Assembly: GCA_026225945.1 (NCBI GenBank)
Contig: JAMJFZ010001137.1
Span: forward strand, 248,001-312,000
Reading direction: 5' to 3'
Length of the DNA stretch: 64,000 nt
Source: Cricetomys ansorgei
Taxonomy: Eukaryota; Chordata; Mammalia; Rodentia; Nesomyidae
Under the pieces are notes generated by a model that did no database searches, was not told the DNA's origin, and worked only from the letters and a program-made list of their open reading frames with translations. Position 1 is the first letter of the stretch. Every line of letters begins with the position of its first letter. Shown here piece by piece: positions 37,221 to 50,549 of this stretch. Position numbers and translations under genes: made by a program.

Positions 37221-38479
37221 GAGCCCCTGTACCCAGGGCAGTGGCAGGCCTGCAGAGGAGCTCAGGGACCTCAGCATCTTGGCGGCGTCCAATCCCTCTT
37301 CATAGTCAGATCGATGCAACCATTCATTAAAAGAAGTATTCAACTATAGTTTCCTCCAAATTTAACCATATAAAAGGGGCTCCTCAGATTGTTCAGCAGA
37401 AATGACTCAGGGGAAGAGCTGTCGTCTTCTTTGCCTTCTAGTTGATGGTGGAGCCTGCTCCTTGGCCATGGGTTGTAGGAGGGAAATGAAGTCCCTGACC
37501 CTAAGGCAGCTCTTGTCATCTGTAAACATGACAGGGCTGCTGCCTCGCACAGAGGGACTCTGCAACTGTCAGGGCTCCCCCAGCTTAGATAGCAGTTCAT
37601 GGCCTAGTAAATTCTCAATACTTCCTCTGTATGGATGGTCAGAAGGTACAGGTTCCATGATTTGGTCCAGAGCATAGCCCATGGCACATGCATATTTCAT
37701 AAGCAGGGGACAGAGATAGGAGAAAAGACTATGTGAACCCCCTATATGTCCCTTGATTCCAACCCAGTGATTTCCCCAGGCACAACTCTTGCCACAACTC
37801 CTCTCAACAAACCAGGCTACAGTCCATAGTCAGTACCACAGAGTCCTGGAAAGTTTTTAAACATCCCCAGAGGTAAGGAAGTCTGGGCATTATCTGCAGA
37901 GAAATGCCAACTGCCAGTACCTGTGATCGTTGTGTTCTAATTGAGGTTCCTACCTGCCAGAAGCTGTGTTCTCTGCTGGCACATGATGCCTATTTATCCT
38001 CACCAGTGACTCCTCCCTTTTAGGAAATGCTGCCTGGACAAAGTATGTGCTGTGTATAAACTGGAAATGGATAAAGATGTTGATTACTGGCAATGTGCAT
38101 TTACGGGATTGATCAGAATCACCTCCTGACCAGAAAATTGACAAAAGTGTTCTGAACAAGAACCCCACTCGTCTCCTGGGTTGAGCTTCTATTCATCTAA
38201 TGGTTCAAAGGAGAATGTTGAAGGGATAGAAGTCAGGTGCAAATGTCAGGGTCTGAGCTGCTGCAGGTCTTTCATGCTCTGTGCTTCATCATTTTCTTCC
38301 TTTTGGTTAGAATATGATTTAAATGCTGCCCTTGTGAAGATCTGAAGATGGACTTGAGCACACATGAGGAAGGGAATAACTGGATCTCTTCGTGTCTCTT
38401 CCCAATGTAGACACATTGGATTAATATCCCTTTCCTGCTCTTTATTATTGTTTGCCAGTATTAATTGGATTATTGGGGT
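37221..38479. other. Unassigned DNA before array B
   Basis: No gene recognised. A stretch near 37,500-37,560 ('cagctcttgtcatctgtaaa') faintly resembles a MIR SINE core. Repeat-unit homology begins near 38,480. Confidence 0.5.
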
Positions 38480-40806
38480 ATCCAAGTTTGAGTGGCCTTG
38501 ATCTGGACGAGCATGTCATGTTTCAGGGTCAGCATCGGGTAGAGATGAACAGGAGGTCAGAAGATAAAGAGTGCAGAAGATAGAGAAGGTGAAATAGAGT
38601 GGAGTCAGGAGGTCTGTCACAATCTGTGTCTTGTACAGACTAAAATAATTGAGAAGCTTATCAATTTCAAATTGTTTCTTGGGGTTTTGCCACCCCAACT
38701 AATAATTACAGGCTCCCTCATCCTCAGGGTCTGCCTGTCCTCAACCTGTCCACGCTGGGATTTCTTGTGTGCATAGCCTCAGCTGCTAGAGTTCTGTCAC
38801 AGGGCTCTCTTAAATGCACCAGTTTCCCTCTCCTCTTCTTTGCCTTCACCTCGCTCAACCTCAGTTCTGCTCTCCTCCATCATCTAATCTCCTCCTTTGC
38901 CTGCTCTGTCTTCTTTCTCTTCCTATCTTTTCTCCCCTTTCGCTCCCTTTATACCTCTTCCTCTGACAAGTTACATCTGAGCATATCCATAAGTACGCCC
39001 AGAGACACTTCCCATCAAAAGCTATGAGAGTGCTGGGAGTTTGGCTTACTGGTAGGGTGCTTGTCCATCAAGAACAAGATCATATGTCCAGTTTCCACCC
39101 CCACCCAGTGAAGAGGAAAAGGTCACAAAAAGGACTTAGGACATGGAACAACAGAGGTTTTGTCAAGTCTGTGGTCAACAGTGTGACTTGTGAAAGGCCC
39201 TGAGCCAGAACCACCAGCCTGGCTCCTCATGTGTGCCTTAAACATGTAGGTAGGTAATCGATGCTTATTTTTCCAAGCTACATTCTAAGGGAAATTATTC
39301 TGCTTCAGCCAATGAGTAAAAAGACTAATCTCCCTTGGGGCTCACAGGACATAAGGAGGAAGTACCTACAGAGTCATCAGAAGACCACATGCACTCTCAC
39401 ACTGAAATGCCTAAGGGAAGGCAATCTTGTTCTGACTCCATTTTGTTTTCACTTAGATGTTCTCAACCCTTTACAGCCCTCACTCAAGTGGTCCTGACTG
39501 GCTTGGCAACACATTTGAGATTTTCATGGTTTTGATGATGGTCCAGATGTATTCTGATAAGAAATAGTTAAAGTAAACTAAAATAACAAAGGAAGTTAAA
39601 ATTCATAATGTCATATTTTGAAAGAATGACTGCTCTGTGCCAGAAAAAAATGTTGCAAGGTTAATCTGACCATCATTCCTCTGCATGCAAATAACAATAT
39701 TTGTGATTTTCACCTTCAAAAATGCAGTGCACCTGTGCTCAGGCAACAAGAGCCTGTTCAGAGGCAGAAGGATGTTCTTGATCTGGCCATTAGACAAAAT
39801 CCTTATAATCATCAAATGTTTGAATATTTTGATCGCCAATGACTCTCACTCAGATCATTTCAAACCACAGCATTGCATCAGAGGGGATTCCTCCCTAGGT
39901 AGAACCCCCATTATCTGCCCTTCTATCTTTTACTCCAAAGACTCCATGATGGCCACCCCAGTCTATCTTAATGCTTTAGACCTTCTTTCATCCTCACCAT
40001 TATCTGCTGGGTTGGGTCCCATAGATAACTGTCTACTGTGCAAGCACCAAGGTCACATGGCAGTTACTGTGGCGACAAACCAAATTCTGAATCACACCAG
40101 GTTGGATGGTGACGTCTTTCCATCAACACAGCTGTGGGCCAGATGATCTATAGTTAGCCTGGCTGTGAGGAGACATTAAACCTATCCGTTGAAGAAAGAT
40201 ACAACCTTCCTGTTGGTGTATTTATTATCCAAATGTTAGATTTCCTCAAAAATCTAGATAGAGATGCCTGAGCTTCAGACATTTCCACTATCCTGGGGGT
40301 GTCTCCTCTGTCTCCCAGAACCAGAAACCCTAAACGTTGCATGTACAAAGCAAACCAAACTTCTACCACTAAGCTCCATCCTCTGCCCTCTTTGCTTTCT
40401 CCTTGAACACTGCATTGATGTGTGTCAGTGGGTTTCTGACTGTGTATGTGTGCATCAATTTGCCCATCCCACTGGAGGACAAAGATCAAGCTCAGCTGTC
40501 CATCATTCCCAGGAGCCATCCATCTGCGTTTGTGTACAGGGTCTCTTGCCTGGCCTGTATCTCACTGTATGATCTAGGCTGTCTGACTTAGGTTTCCCAG
40601 GGATTGACCTGTCTTCGCCTCCCCAGAGGACAGGTCCATGGAACCACATTTGGATTTTTCTTCATCAAGGTTTATATCTTGTGTTCGGGCGGTTTATGTG
40701 TTAAGGGCTTCGTACAGAGTCGATGTGGCCATTCCCCTGTCATTTCAAATGCTCACGAATATTTAGTTTTCTCATTTATCTTTTGTTCGCTGTCTGTTTG
40801 GAAGAT
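38480..40806. repeat. Degenerate macrosatellite unit B0 (internal loss and gain)
   Basis: Array-edge monomer. 38,480-38,690 aligns with unit positions of about 425-640 ('ttgatctgga', 'gtcatgtttcag'). It then jumps at about 38,695 to the B1-like and pyrimidine-tract part, so about 1.2 kb of the standard unit is absent. ID-like SINE about 39,028-39,122; B4-class SINE (minus) about 40,420-40,670. About 390 bp at roughly 39,625-40,015 stand where the standard unit has only about 100 bp. The start of the unit, positions 1-425, is missing. More diverged than any full unit. Confidence 0.82.
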
Positions 40807-43800
40807 GACTATCCAGTTATATAAACTTGTTGAGTTACAATTTAGTCAACTTTATGCCTCAGATCTGAACAAAGTCACAAAAAATTAAACAGTGAAAACT
40901 CATCATTATGAAACTGACAAGGTACACTTGGTGATAAAGTGCCTTTAAACATTTACCTAGACATTCCCAGGTTTTCAATTTACTGAACCATCTATTAGGA
41001 TACATGGACAGAATTTTAGAAAGAAGGTAAAGAACTTCTCTTTGGTTTTCATCAATAGATTACAAGACACAGAATGCAGAAGCAAATGAAGTATTTAAGG
41101 AAATATTGCTCTTAAGAAGAGTGTATTCAATGTTTTACACTCAGTGCTGCTCACTCATCCTTAAGTTGCTCTCAGTGACCTGATAGTTTTTTAAAGTTGT
41201 CTATATACTTTGTTTGCACATGCTCAGCTGACCTTGATTGGGTTACCATTGATCTGGACCCCCATGACATTCTTCAGTGAAAGTGACTTTGGAGAACTGA
41301 GCTGCAGAAGAGAAAGTGCATAGAACACAGAGAGGATGAAAGAGCATGGAACCTGAGGTCTTTCACAAGCTGAGTTTGTATGGGATAAACATAATCAGAA
41401 GCTCAGCGTATACACAAATTTTCAGGGAGACACAGGACAGAGATAGCACCAACCATCTTGCATTGAGAGGAAGAAAGCACGATAGAATATCAAACAATGG
41501 AATCATAAGGTTGGCATCTCAAGAGCTTCGTAGAAAAAGCAAACAGCATCAAGGGACTGATAGGATATTCCCTCACGGAGAGAGATGGGTTATGAGGATA
41601 TGAAACTGCAGATTCCCCAAGGCCGTATCCCCTTAGAGCACTGCCAGCTCGTCAAGGAAAATTTCTAGTTTTGAGAAGGAGCTGTGTTCGTTCTCCATAC
41701 ATCATAAGATCGAGAAAATCTTCAGTTGATCATTCGAGACATTGCCAGATTTGCGCTAATGACTTTGATGTGGTCACAGACAAAGGACAATCACATATCT
41801 AGAGTTATTTGCAGGCAGTTGTGGATATTAAGTTCACAGCAAAGCTGGGAGATCTCTGATGTCCATTTCATATGATATCTGATGACATACATACCCTCTG
41901 AGTAGGTGACCTATATTGATCTACCTTGTTAATGAGTCTAAATAGTTTTACTTGAAAGTCAATGGCTATTATGTTATGTTCATCTCAGGTGTGTGATGAA
42001 ACATTATCTGTGGAACTCAGAAAAGATCAGATAATTTGCCTGTGGAAGGGAATATCCCACCTCTGCCCAATAATGAAGATTTCTTCAATGAGTTAAATCG
42101 AATCTTCAACATAATGGTGTGTTTTCTATGAGAGCTTCAGTTATCACTTGCATTTCATGGATGGAATGTGGGCAGCAAGATTCGGAGGGTAAGAGAAGCT
42201 TCAATTATATAAAGATTCATGCTGTTTTTCCTTTTTACTTTTGGTTTTTGATTACTTTTGTTTTAGGAAATAGAATATTGCTACATATTTCAGTGTATAG
42301 TTTGAATGAAAAGTTATTCAGAGAATCAGGGTTTTGAACTCTTGTCCTCCAGCTGGTGACTTTGCTTTTACAGGACAGAGTTTATCTTTGTAGAAACTCT
42401 GAGAGGCAGAGGGTGATAGTCCTTTGGTGTTCTTCCCAAGATTTCTGTCTCCTGATCATTCAGGTGGAACATGCTGATCCCCTTCTGAACCACAGAATGA
42501 AAATTGGCCTGCCATGTTTTCTAGAAACTAAAAGCCATAAAAATCTATCATCTTCAAGTTGCAATTGTGGGATATTGTGTTCCATCAACAAGGAAACAAC
42601 TAACATTCCCAGCATGCCTCATCCTCATGATCTGCATGTCTTAGCTTCTTTTTGCTGGGATTACATGTTTTTACAGAATCAGTTTCTGCAACTCTGCCAC
42701 AAGCCTCTTCTAATCCCTCTCACCTCCCCTGTTCCCTCTCTTGCCAATCCTCTCTCTTTCCCAGCCTAAGCTCTGCTGAACATCCTCTACTCCTCTTTCC
42801 CACCTTATTATTCCTCTTCCTTTCCCTCTGATAAGTTAAATCTGTTCATCTCTTTGAAGTAGGCTCAGAGAGATTTTCCATCAAATCCATGAGAGGGCTC
42901 GGAGTTTTGGTTAAAAGGTAGGGTGCTTGTCCGTCAAGTACAGGATTGTGTGATCAGTCCCCACTACTAGGGTGAAAAGGAAAAGGTGACAAGAAAAATT
43001 TTGGACGTGGAACAACAGACCTCTTGTCTGGTCTGCAGTCAACAGTTAGCTTTGTGAAAGGCCCTTAGCCAGAATCACCAGCCTGGGGCCTCATGTGTGC
43101 CTAAAACACAGATAAATAATCCATGTTTGTTGTTCCAAGCTGACCTTTTAGGGATATTATTAGTCTTCAGCAGATGAGTGAGAAGACTAATCTACTTCTG
43201 GGAGGACAGGTCAGAAGGAGAAAGTAGATAGAGACTCATCAGAAGACTTCATGCAGTCTCACACTGAAATGTCTAAGGCAAAGCCATATTGTTCTTTCTC
43301 CATTTCATTTTTACGTACATGTTCTGAGATCTCTATGCCCCTCACACAAGTGGTCTTGTCTTCCTTGGCATCATGTTTGAGATTTTCATGGGTTTTTACC
43401 ATGAAAACGAATTAATTAAGTAAGTAAACTAGTAAAGGAAACTTAAAAGCAGAGCAAGCTAGGAGTCATATTTATAGTCATATTGTGCAGGAATTTCTGT
43501 ACTTTCATCGTCACCTGCATTCTAAGTTTGTTTCCATAGGTAACTGTCTATTATGCATGCAAGCAAGGCCACATGGTAGTTTCTGCTGAGAAAAGACAAA
43601 GCCTGAAGCAGACGAACAGGGTATCCACTAACATAGCTCTGGGCTCTGAAAATCCAGTCAGAGCTTTACTCTGGGAAGGCATTAAACGCCACAGCTGTAG
43701 AAAGTTACAACTTTCATATTAGGGTACTGGAGTATTTATTATCCAAATGTTAGATTTCTTCAGAAATCGAGGTAGAGATTCATTAGCTTTAGACATTCAT

Positions 43801-44625
43801 TATTCTCCTTGGGGCATCTCCTCTGTCTCACAGAACTGGAAACCCAAAACTTTGCACATACCAGGCAAGCCAGAGTTCCACCACTATGCTCCATGCTCAT
43901 TCCTCTTTCTCTTCCTCTTTGAAAATTCTTTGATATGTGTCGTCACACATCCTGAATGTGTCTGTGTGTATCAGTGTAGTCATCCTTCAGGAGGTCAGGG
44001 GTCAAACTCAGCTGTCAATCATTTGGAGGTGCCATCGATCTTGGTTTTCATACAGGGTCTCTTCTTCGCCCTGGAACTCACTGCGTGTTCTAGGGTGGCT
44101 GACCTCAGAGTCCCAGGAATCACCCTGTCTCCACTCCTGCAAAGCACAGGTTCATTCTACCACATTTGGTTTTCACTTCGGCATGGGTGTGACTTGGCTT
44201 AAACTGGTGTGTGGGAAGGACTTGCTACAGAGCCTATGTAGACATTGGAACTAGGTTTCAAATATTCTTCTCTTTTTCCCCATTTTCTGTCGTGGCACAC
44301 ATACAGATAAACATCAGGTATTTCTTCGAAAATGTTGTATTTGAGGCTCAGGTCCTGTAGACTTCACAAATGAAGGGCAGAAGGCTCTGAAGGCTAATCT
44401 AAAACCATGTGTGCAGTAACAGAAAGGGGTCCATGGCTCTGCTGCAGGAGTGAAAGCCATTTCATGTGATTTTATCATTGTGTCATCCAAGGTGGAAACT
44501 TTCCCTAGACCCTCTGAGGCACCATTGGGCAAAAGAAATTCAACAATGAACATTTCGTTCACATCCTTAGGGACTTCTGTCTCTATTTCTTGACTTTCTC
44601 TTTTTTTCCTGTCTGTTTGAAAGTA
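40807..44625. repeat. Macrosatellite unit B1 (alpha)
   Basis: 3,819 bp. It is the same subtype as A1 over most of its length, by eye about nine bases in ten alike, with the shared opening 'gactatccag' and 'aaactgacaaggtacac'. Unlike A1 it keeps alpha-like or private sequence to its 3' end: 'catacagggtctcttcttcg' near 44,051 and 'ggtatttcttcgaaaatg' near 44,316. Landmarks: ID-like SINE 42,893-42,986, DR1-like motif 43,992-44,004, B4-class SINE (minus) about 43,950-44,225. Confidence 0.92.
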
Positions 44626-47600
44626 GACTGTCCCGATTTTCCATGGGGTTGAGCTACAATTTAGTTAAATTTGTGACTCAGATCTGAACAAAGCCACAGA
44701 AAATCACACAGTTAAAACCCATCAATATGAAACTTACATGGTATACTTGGTGATAACCTGCCTTTAAACATTAACCTAGAGAGTAATATGTTTTTAATTT
44801 ACTGAATCTTCTAGTGGGATCCATGGACAGAATTTTAGAATGAAGGTAAAGAACTTTTCTTTGCCCTTCATCATTAGATTAAAAGACTCAGAATGCAGAA
44901 GCAAATGAAGCCTTAATGGAAGCAGTGCTCTTAAGAATTGTGCATTCAGTGTTTTACACTCAGTGCTTCACACTCATCCTTCAGTGGTCTAATTGACCTG
45001 AGAGTTTTTATGTTGTCTATACACTGTGTTTGCACACCCTCAGATGACCGTGAATGGGTGGCCTTTGGATTGGATCCCATGACATTGTTTAGTGACAGTA
45101 TCTTTGGAGAAATGAGCTGCAGAAGAGAAAGTGCATAGAATACAGAGAAGATAAAAGAGTGTGGAATGTGGGGTTCATTCAGAATTTGACTTTGTATGGG
45201 ATAAGTTTAACAAGAGGCTCATCGGATACACAGTTCTTCCGGGAACACAGGAAAGAGTCATCACAAACCATCTTGCATTGAGACGAAGACAGCATGAATG
45301 GCATGATAGAATATCAAACAAGGAGAACACATGGCATCTGAAGAGCATGGAAGAGAGAGCACACAGCAGTTTTGGGACTGATAGCCATATACCCTCACAG
45401 TGAGTGAGGTGGGATATGAGGATATGAAACTACAGATTCCCCAAGTCTGTGTCCCCCTTAGAGAACTGCCAGCTCTTCAAAGCACATTCCAGATTTTGAG
45501 AAGCAGTTGTGTCCATACTCCATACATCACACCATGGAGAAAAGCTTCAGTTTATCATTCCAGCCATTGCCAGTATTGGGCTACTGATTTGATGTAAGCA
45601 CAGACACAGGACAATCACATATCCTGAATGATTTCCATGCAGTTGTATATATTTACATTAACAGTAAAGCTGGGAGGTCTCTGATGTCCATTTCATATGA
45701 TATCTGATATCATACATAGCCTTTGTGTAGGTGACCTATAATGTTCTACCTTGTTTATTAGTCTAAATATTTTTACTTGAGAGTCAATGGCTATTATGTT
45801 AGGTTCATCTCAGGTGTGTGATGAAACATTATCTGTGGAACTCAGAAAAGCTCACATAATTTACCTCTGAAGGGGACATTCCACCTCCGCACAATCATGA
45901 AGATTTATTCAATGATCAGAATTGAATTTTGAGTACAATTGTGTCTTTTCTATGAGAGCTTCAGTTATCCCTTGCATTTCATGGATTAAATGTGGGCAGC
46001 AAGATTGGGAGGGCTTGAGAAGCCATTAAAGATGTATGCTGTTTTTCCTCTTTCCTTCTTGATTTTGATTACTTTTGTTTCAGAAAATAGAATCTTGCTT
46101 CATATTTCAGTATATGGATTGAATGAAAAGTTCTTTAGAGACTCAAGCATTTGAACTCTTGTACTCTAGATGGAGACATTGGTTTTACAGCACAGAATCA
46201 GTCTTTGTAGAAATACTTAGAGGCAGAGGGTGATATCTCAATGGAGTTCTCCCCAAGATATCTGTCTCCTGATCCTTCAGGTGGAACATGCTGGTCCTAA
46301 TCTGGAACGGCAGAATGAAAATTGGTCTGCGATGTTTCCTAGAAACCAAGAGCTATAATGAATCTATCATCTTCAAGTTGCAATTGTGGGATCTTGTGAT
46401 CCATCAAAAAGGAAACAATTAACATTCCCAGGCTGTCTCATTCTCATGATCTGCCTGTCTCAGTGTCTTCTTACTGGGATTACATGTGTTTACAGCCTCA
46501 GGTCCTGCAGATATGCCACAAGCCTCTTCTAACCCCTCTCACCAGCCCTGTTCCCTCTCTTGCCTATCCTCGCTCCTCGTCCAGCTTCAGCTCTGCTGAT
46601 CCATCCTCTACTCCTCCTTTCCCTCCTCCCCTCCTTCCTCTTCCTCTTCCTTACCTTCAGATAAGTTATATTTTTTCATCTGTTTGAAGTAGGATCTGAG
46701 AGATTCTCCATCAAAAGCCATGAAAGGGCTGGGAGTTTGGCTTACAGGTAGGGTGCTTGTCCAACACGTACAGGATCTGGGGTTCAGTCCTCACTACTCG
46801 GGTGAAAAGGAAAAGTTCAAAAGAATGACTTTGGACATGGAACAACAGATCTCTTGTCAAGTCTGCAGTCAACAGTTAGTTAGCTTTGTGAAAGGCCCTG
46901 AGCCAGAATCACCAGCATGGGGCCTCATGTGTGCCCAACACACAGATAAATAATCCATGTTTGTTGTTCCAAGCTTCCCTTTTAGGGACATTATTAGTCT
47001 TCAGCAGAGAAGTGAGAAGACTAATCTCCTTCTGGGAGGACAGGACAGAAGAAGAAAGTAGCTACAGACAAATCAGAAGACATCATGCAGTCTCACACTG
47101 AAATGTCTAAGGCAAAGCCATCTCGTTCTTTCTCATTTCATTTTTAGGAACATGTTCTGAGATCTCTATGCCCCAACACAAGTGTTCTTCTCTTCCTTTG
47201 CGTCATATATGAGATTTTCATGGTTTTGACCTAGAAAACAAATTAATTAATTAATTAATCTAGTAAAGGAAACTTAAAAGCAGAGCAAGCTAGGAGTCAT
47301 ATATAATGTGATATTGGGCAGGAATTTCTGTACTTTCATTCTCACCTGCATTCTGAGTTTGTGTTCATAGGTGACTGTCTACTATGCATGCATCAAAGGC
47401 CACATGGTAGTTTCTGGTGAGACAAGACAAACCCTGAAGCAGACCAGCAAGTTTCTCTAAAACACAGCTGTGGGCTCTGATGACCCATTCAGAGCCTGAT
47501 TTTGAGGAGACATTAAACCCCACAGCTGAAGAAAGATACAACTTTCATATTAGGGTACTGGAGGATTTATTATCCAAATGTTAGATTTCTTCAGAAATCT

Positions 47601-48465
47601 AGGTAGAGAAGCATGTGTTTCAGACATTCCTTACTCTCCTTGTGGAGTCTTCTCTGTCTCACAGAACTGGGAACCCAAAACTTTGCACATACCAGGCAAG
47701 ACAGAGTCATACCACTAAGCTCCATCCTCATCCCCCTTTCTCTTCCTCTTTGAAGATTCCTTGATGTTTGTCATCACACATCCTGAATGTGTGTGTGTGT
47801 GTATCAATGTATTCATCCATCAGGAGGTCAGGGGTCAACCTCAGCTGTCAATCATTTGGAGGTGCCATTGATCTTGGTTTTCATACAGTCTCTTCTTAGC
47901 CCTGGAACTTACTGCATGTTCTAGGCTGGTTGATCTCGGAGTCCCAGAAATTCCGCTTTCTCAACAGTTCCATAGCACAGGTTCATTCTACCACATTTGG
48001 GTTTGCACTTCAACATGGGTGTGACTTGGCATAACCTGGTGTGTGCGAAGGACTTGCTACAGATCCTATGTGGACATTGGAACTATATTTCAAATATTCT
48101 CCTCTTTTTCTCCATTTTCTGTAGTGGCCCAGATACAGATAAACATGCAGGCATTTGGTCCAAAATGTTGTATCTGAGGCCCAGCTCTTCTAGTCTTCAC
48201 AAATAAAGAGCAGAAGGCTCTAAAGGCTGATCTAACACCCTGTGTGCAATGAAATAACAGGATCCACGGTTCAGCTCCATGAGTGGAAGCCATTTCAGGA
48301 AATTTTACCATTGTGTCATCCAAGAGGGAAACATTCCCCTGAGCCTGTGAGGCATGATGGGACAATAGAAATTCATATTGATCCCCGCATTCACACTTTT
48401 AGGACCTTCTGTCTCCTTTTTTGGACTTTCTCATTTCTCTTTTGTTCCCTGTCTGTTTGAAAGTT
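44626..48465. repeat. Macrosatellite unit B2 (gamma-like 5', beta 3' chimera)
   Basis: 3,840 bp. The 5' part resembles gamma, though more diverged: 'gttcttccgggaacacag' near 45,231, pyrimidine tract without a long CTT run, and 'agctacagacaaatcag' near 47,060. From about 47,100-47,190 it is beta: 'cttctcttcctttgcgtcat' near 47,187 and 'tcaaaggccacatggtag' near 47,391. The last 0.8 kb is essentially identical to B3-B6. Landmarks: ID-like SINE 46,723-46,820 with the best-preserved B box in the window, AATT run near 47,241, DR1-like motif 47,825-47,837, B4-class SINE (minus) about 47,788-48,063. Confidence 0.92.
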
Positions 48466-50517
48466 GAGTGTCCAGATTTACTAGGGGGTAGAGGTACAAT
48501 TTATTCAAATTTGTGACTCAGATCTGAACAAAGGCACATAAAATTACACAGTGAAAACTCATCAATATGAAACTAAAGTCGTCTACTTGATGATAACCTG
48601 CCTTTAATCATTACGTTAGAGCGTCCCATGTCTTTCATGTACTTAACCTTCAACTGGGATCCATAGGCAGAATTTTAGAAGGAAGGTAAAGAACTTTTCT
48701 TTGCCCTTCATCATTAGCCTACAAGATTCAGAATGCAGAAGCAAATGAAACCTTTTAGAAGTAGTGCACTTAAGAAGTGTGCATTCAATGATTTACACTC
48801 AGCGCTTCTCACTCATCCTTCAGTTGTTCTCACTCACCTGAGAGTTTTTTTTATGTTGCCTATATACTGTGTTTGCACATCCTCAGAGGACCATTAATGG
48901 GTGGCCCCTTGTCTGGACCCCATATCATTCTCGAGTGACATTATATTTGGAGAAATGAGCTGCACAAGAGAAAATGCATAGAATACAGAGAAGATAAAAG
49001 AGTGTGGAATCTGAGTTTCATTCAGAAGCTGAGTTTGCGTGGAATAAGATTAATAAGAGGCTCAACATATACAGAAAATTTCGATGAGAGTCAGAACAGA
49101 GACAGCAAAAAGCATCTTGCATTGAGACAAAGACAGCATGAAGGGCATGTTAGAATATCAAACAAGGGGAACACATGGCATCTCAAGAGCTTGGAAGTGA
49201 GAGCATACACCAGTCTTGGATCTCATAGCCATATTCCCTAACAGTGAGTGAGGTGGGTAATGAGGATATGAAGCTGCAGATTCGCCAAGGCCGTGCTCCT
49301 ATAGAGAACTGCCAGCTCTTCCAAGCACATTACAGAATTTCAGAAGCTGCTTTGTCCATTCTCCATACATTACAACATCGAGAAAAACATCAGTTGATCA
49401 TTCCAGCCATTGCCAGAATTAGGCTAATGATTATGATGTAGTCAGAGACACAGGACAATCACATATCCAGAGTGCTTTGCAGGCAGTTGTGTATATTTAA
49501 GTTCACAGCAAAGCTGGGAGATCTCTGATGTCCATTTCATATGATATCTGATGACATACATTGTCTCTGTGTAGGTGACCTATAATGATCTGCCATGTTA
49601 ATTAGTCAAAATAGTTTTACTTGAGATTCAATGGCTATTACGTTAGGTTCATCTGTGGTGGGTGATGAACCGTTATCTGTGGAACTCAGAAAAGCTCAGA
49701 TAATTTAATACTGTGAGGGGACATTCCACCACTTCACAATCATGAAGTTTTATTCAATGATCTGAATTGAATCTTGAGCACAATGGGGTATTTTTCATTT
49801 GAGCTTCACTTATCAGTTGCATTTCATGGATGGAATGTGGGCATCAAGATTGGAAGGGCTTGAGAAGCTTCACTTGCATAAAGATGCAAGCCATTTTTCC
49901 TCTTTCCTCTGGAGTTTGATTATTTTTGTTCTAGAAAATAGAATCTTGCTACATACTTCAGTATATGGTTTGAATGAAAAGTTATTTTGAGACTCAGGGA
50001 TTTGACTTTTGTCCTCCAGCTGGTGACATTGCTTTTACAGCACAGAGTCAGTCTTTGTAGCAACTCTGAGTGGCAGAGGGTGATAGCTTCTTGGAGTTCT
50101 ACCCAAGACTTCGGTCTCCTTATCTTTCAGGTGGAACATGCTGATCTCCTTCTGGAATGACAGAATAAAAACTGGACTTCCATGTTTACTAGAAACCAAG
50201 ACCTATAATAAACCTATCATCTTCAAGTTGCAATTGTGGGATCTTGTGATGCATCAAGAAGGTAACAACTAACATTCCCAGGCTGTCTCATTCCATGATC
50301 TGCCTGTCCCAGTGTCTTCTTACTTAGATTATATGTGTTTACATCCTCAGCTCCTGCAACTCTGCCACAAGCCTCTTCTAACACATCTCACCTCTCGTGT
50401 TCCCTCTCTTGCCTATCCTTACTCCTTACCCAGCTTCAGCTCTGCTGATTCATCCTCTACTCCTCCTTTCCCTCCTCCTCCTCCTCCTCCTCCTTCTTCT
50501 TCTTCTTCTTTTCCTTC

Positions 50518-50549
<32 letters not shown>

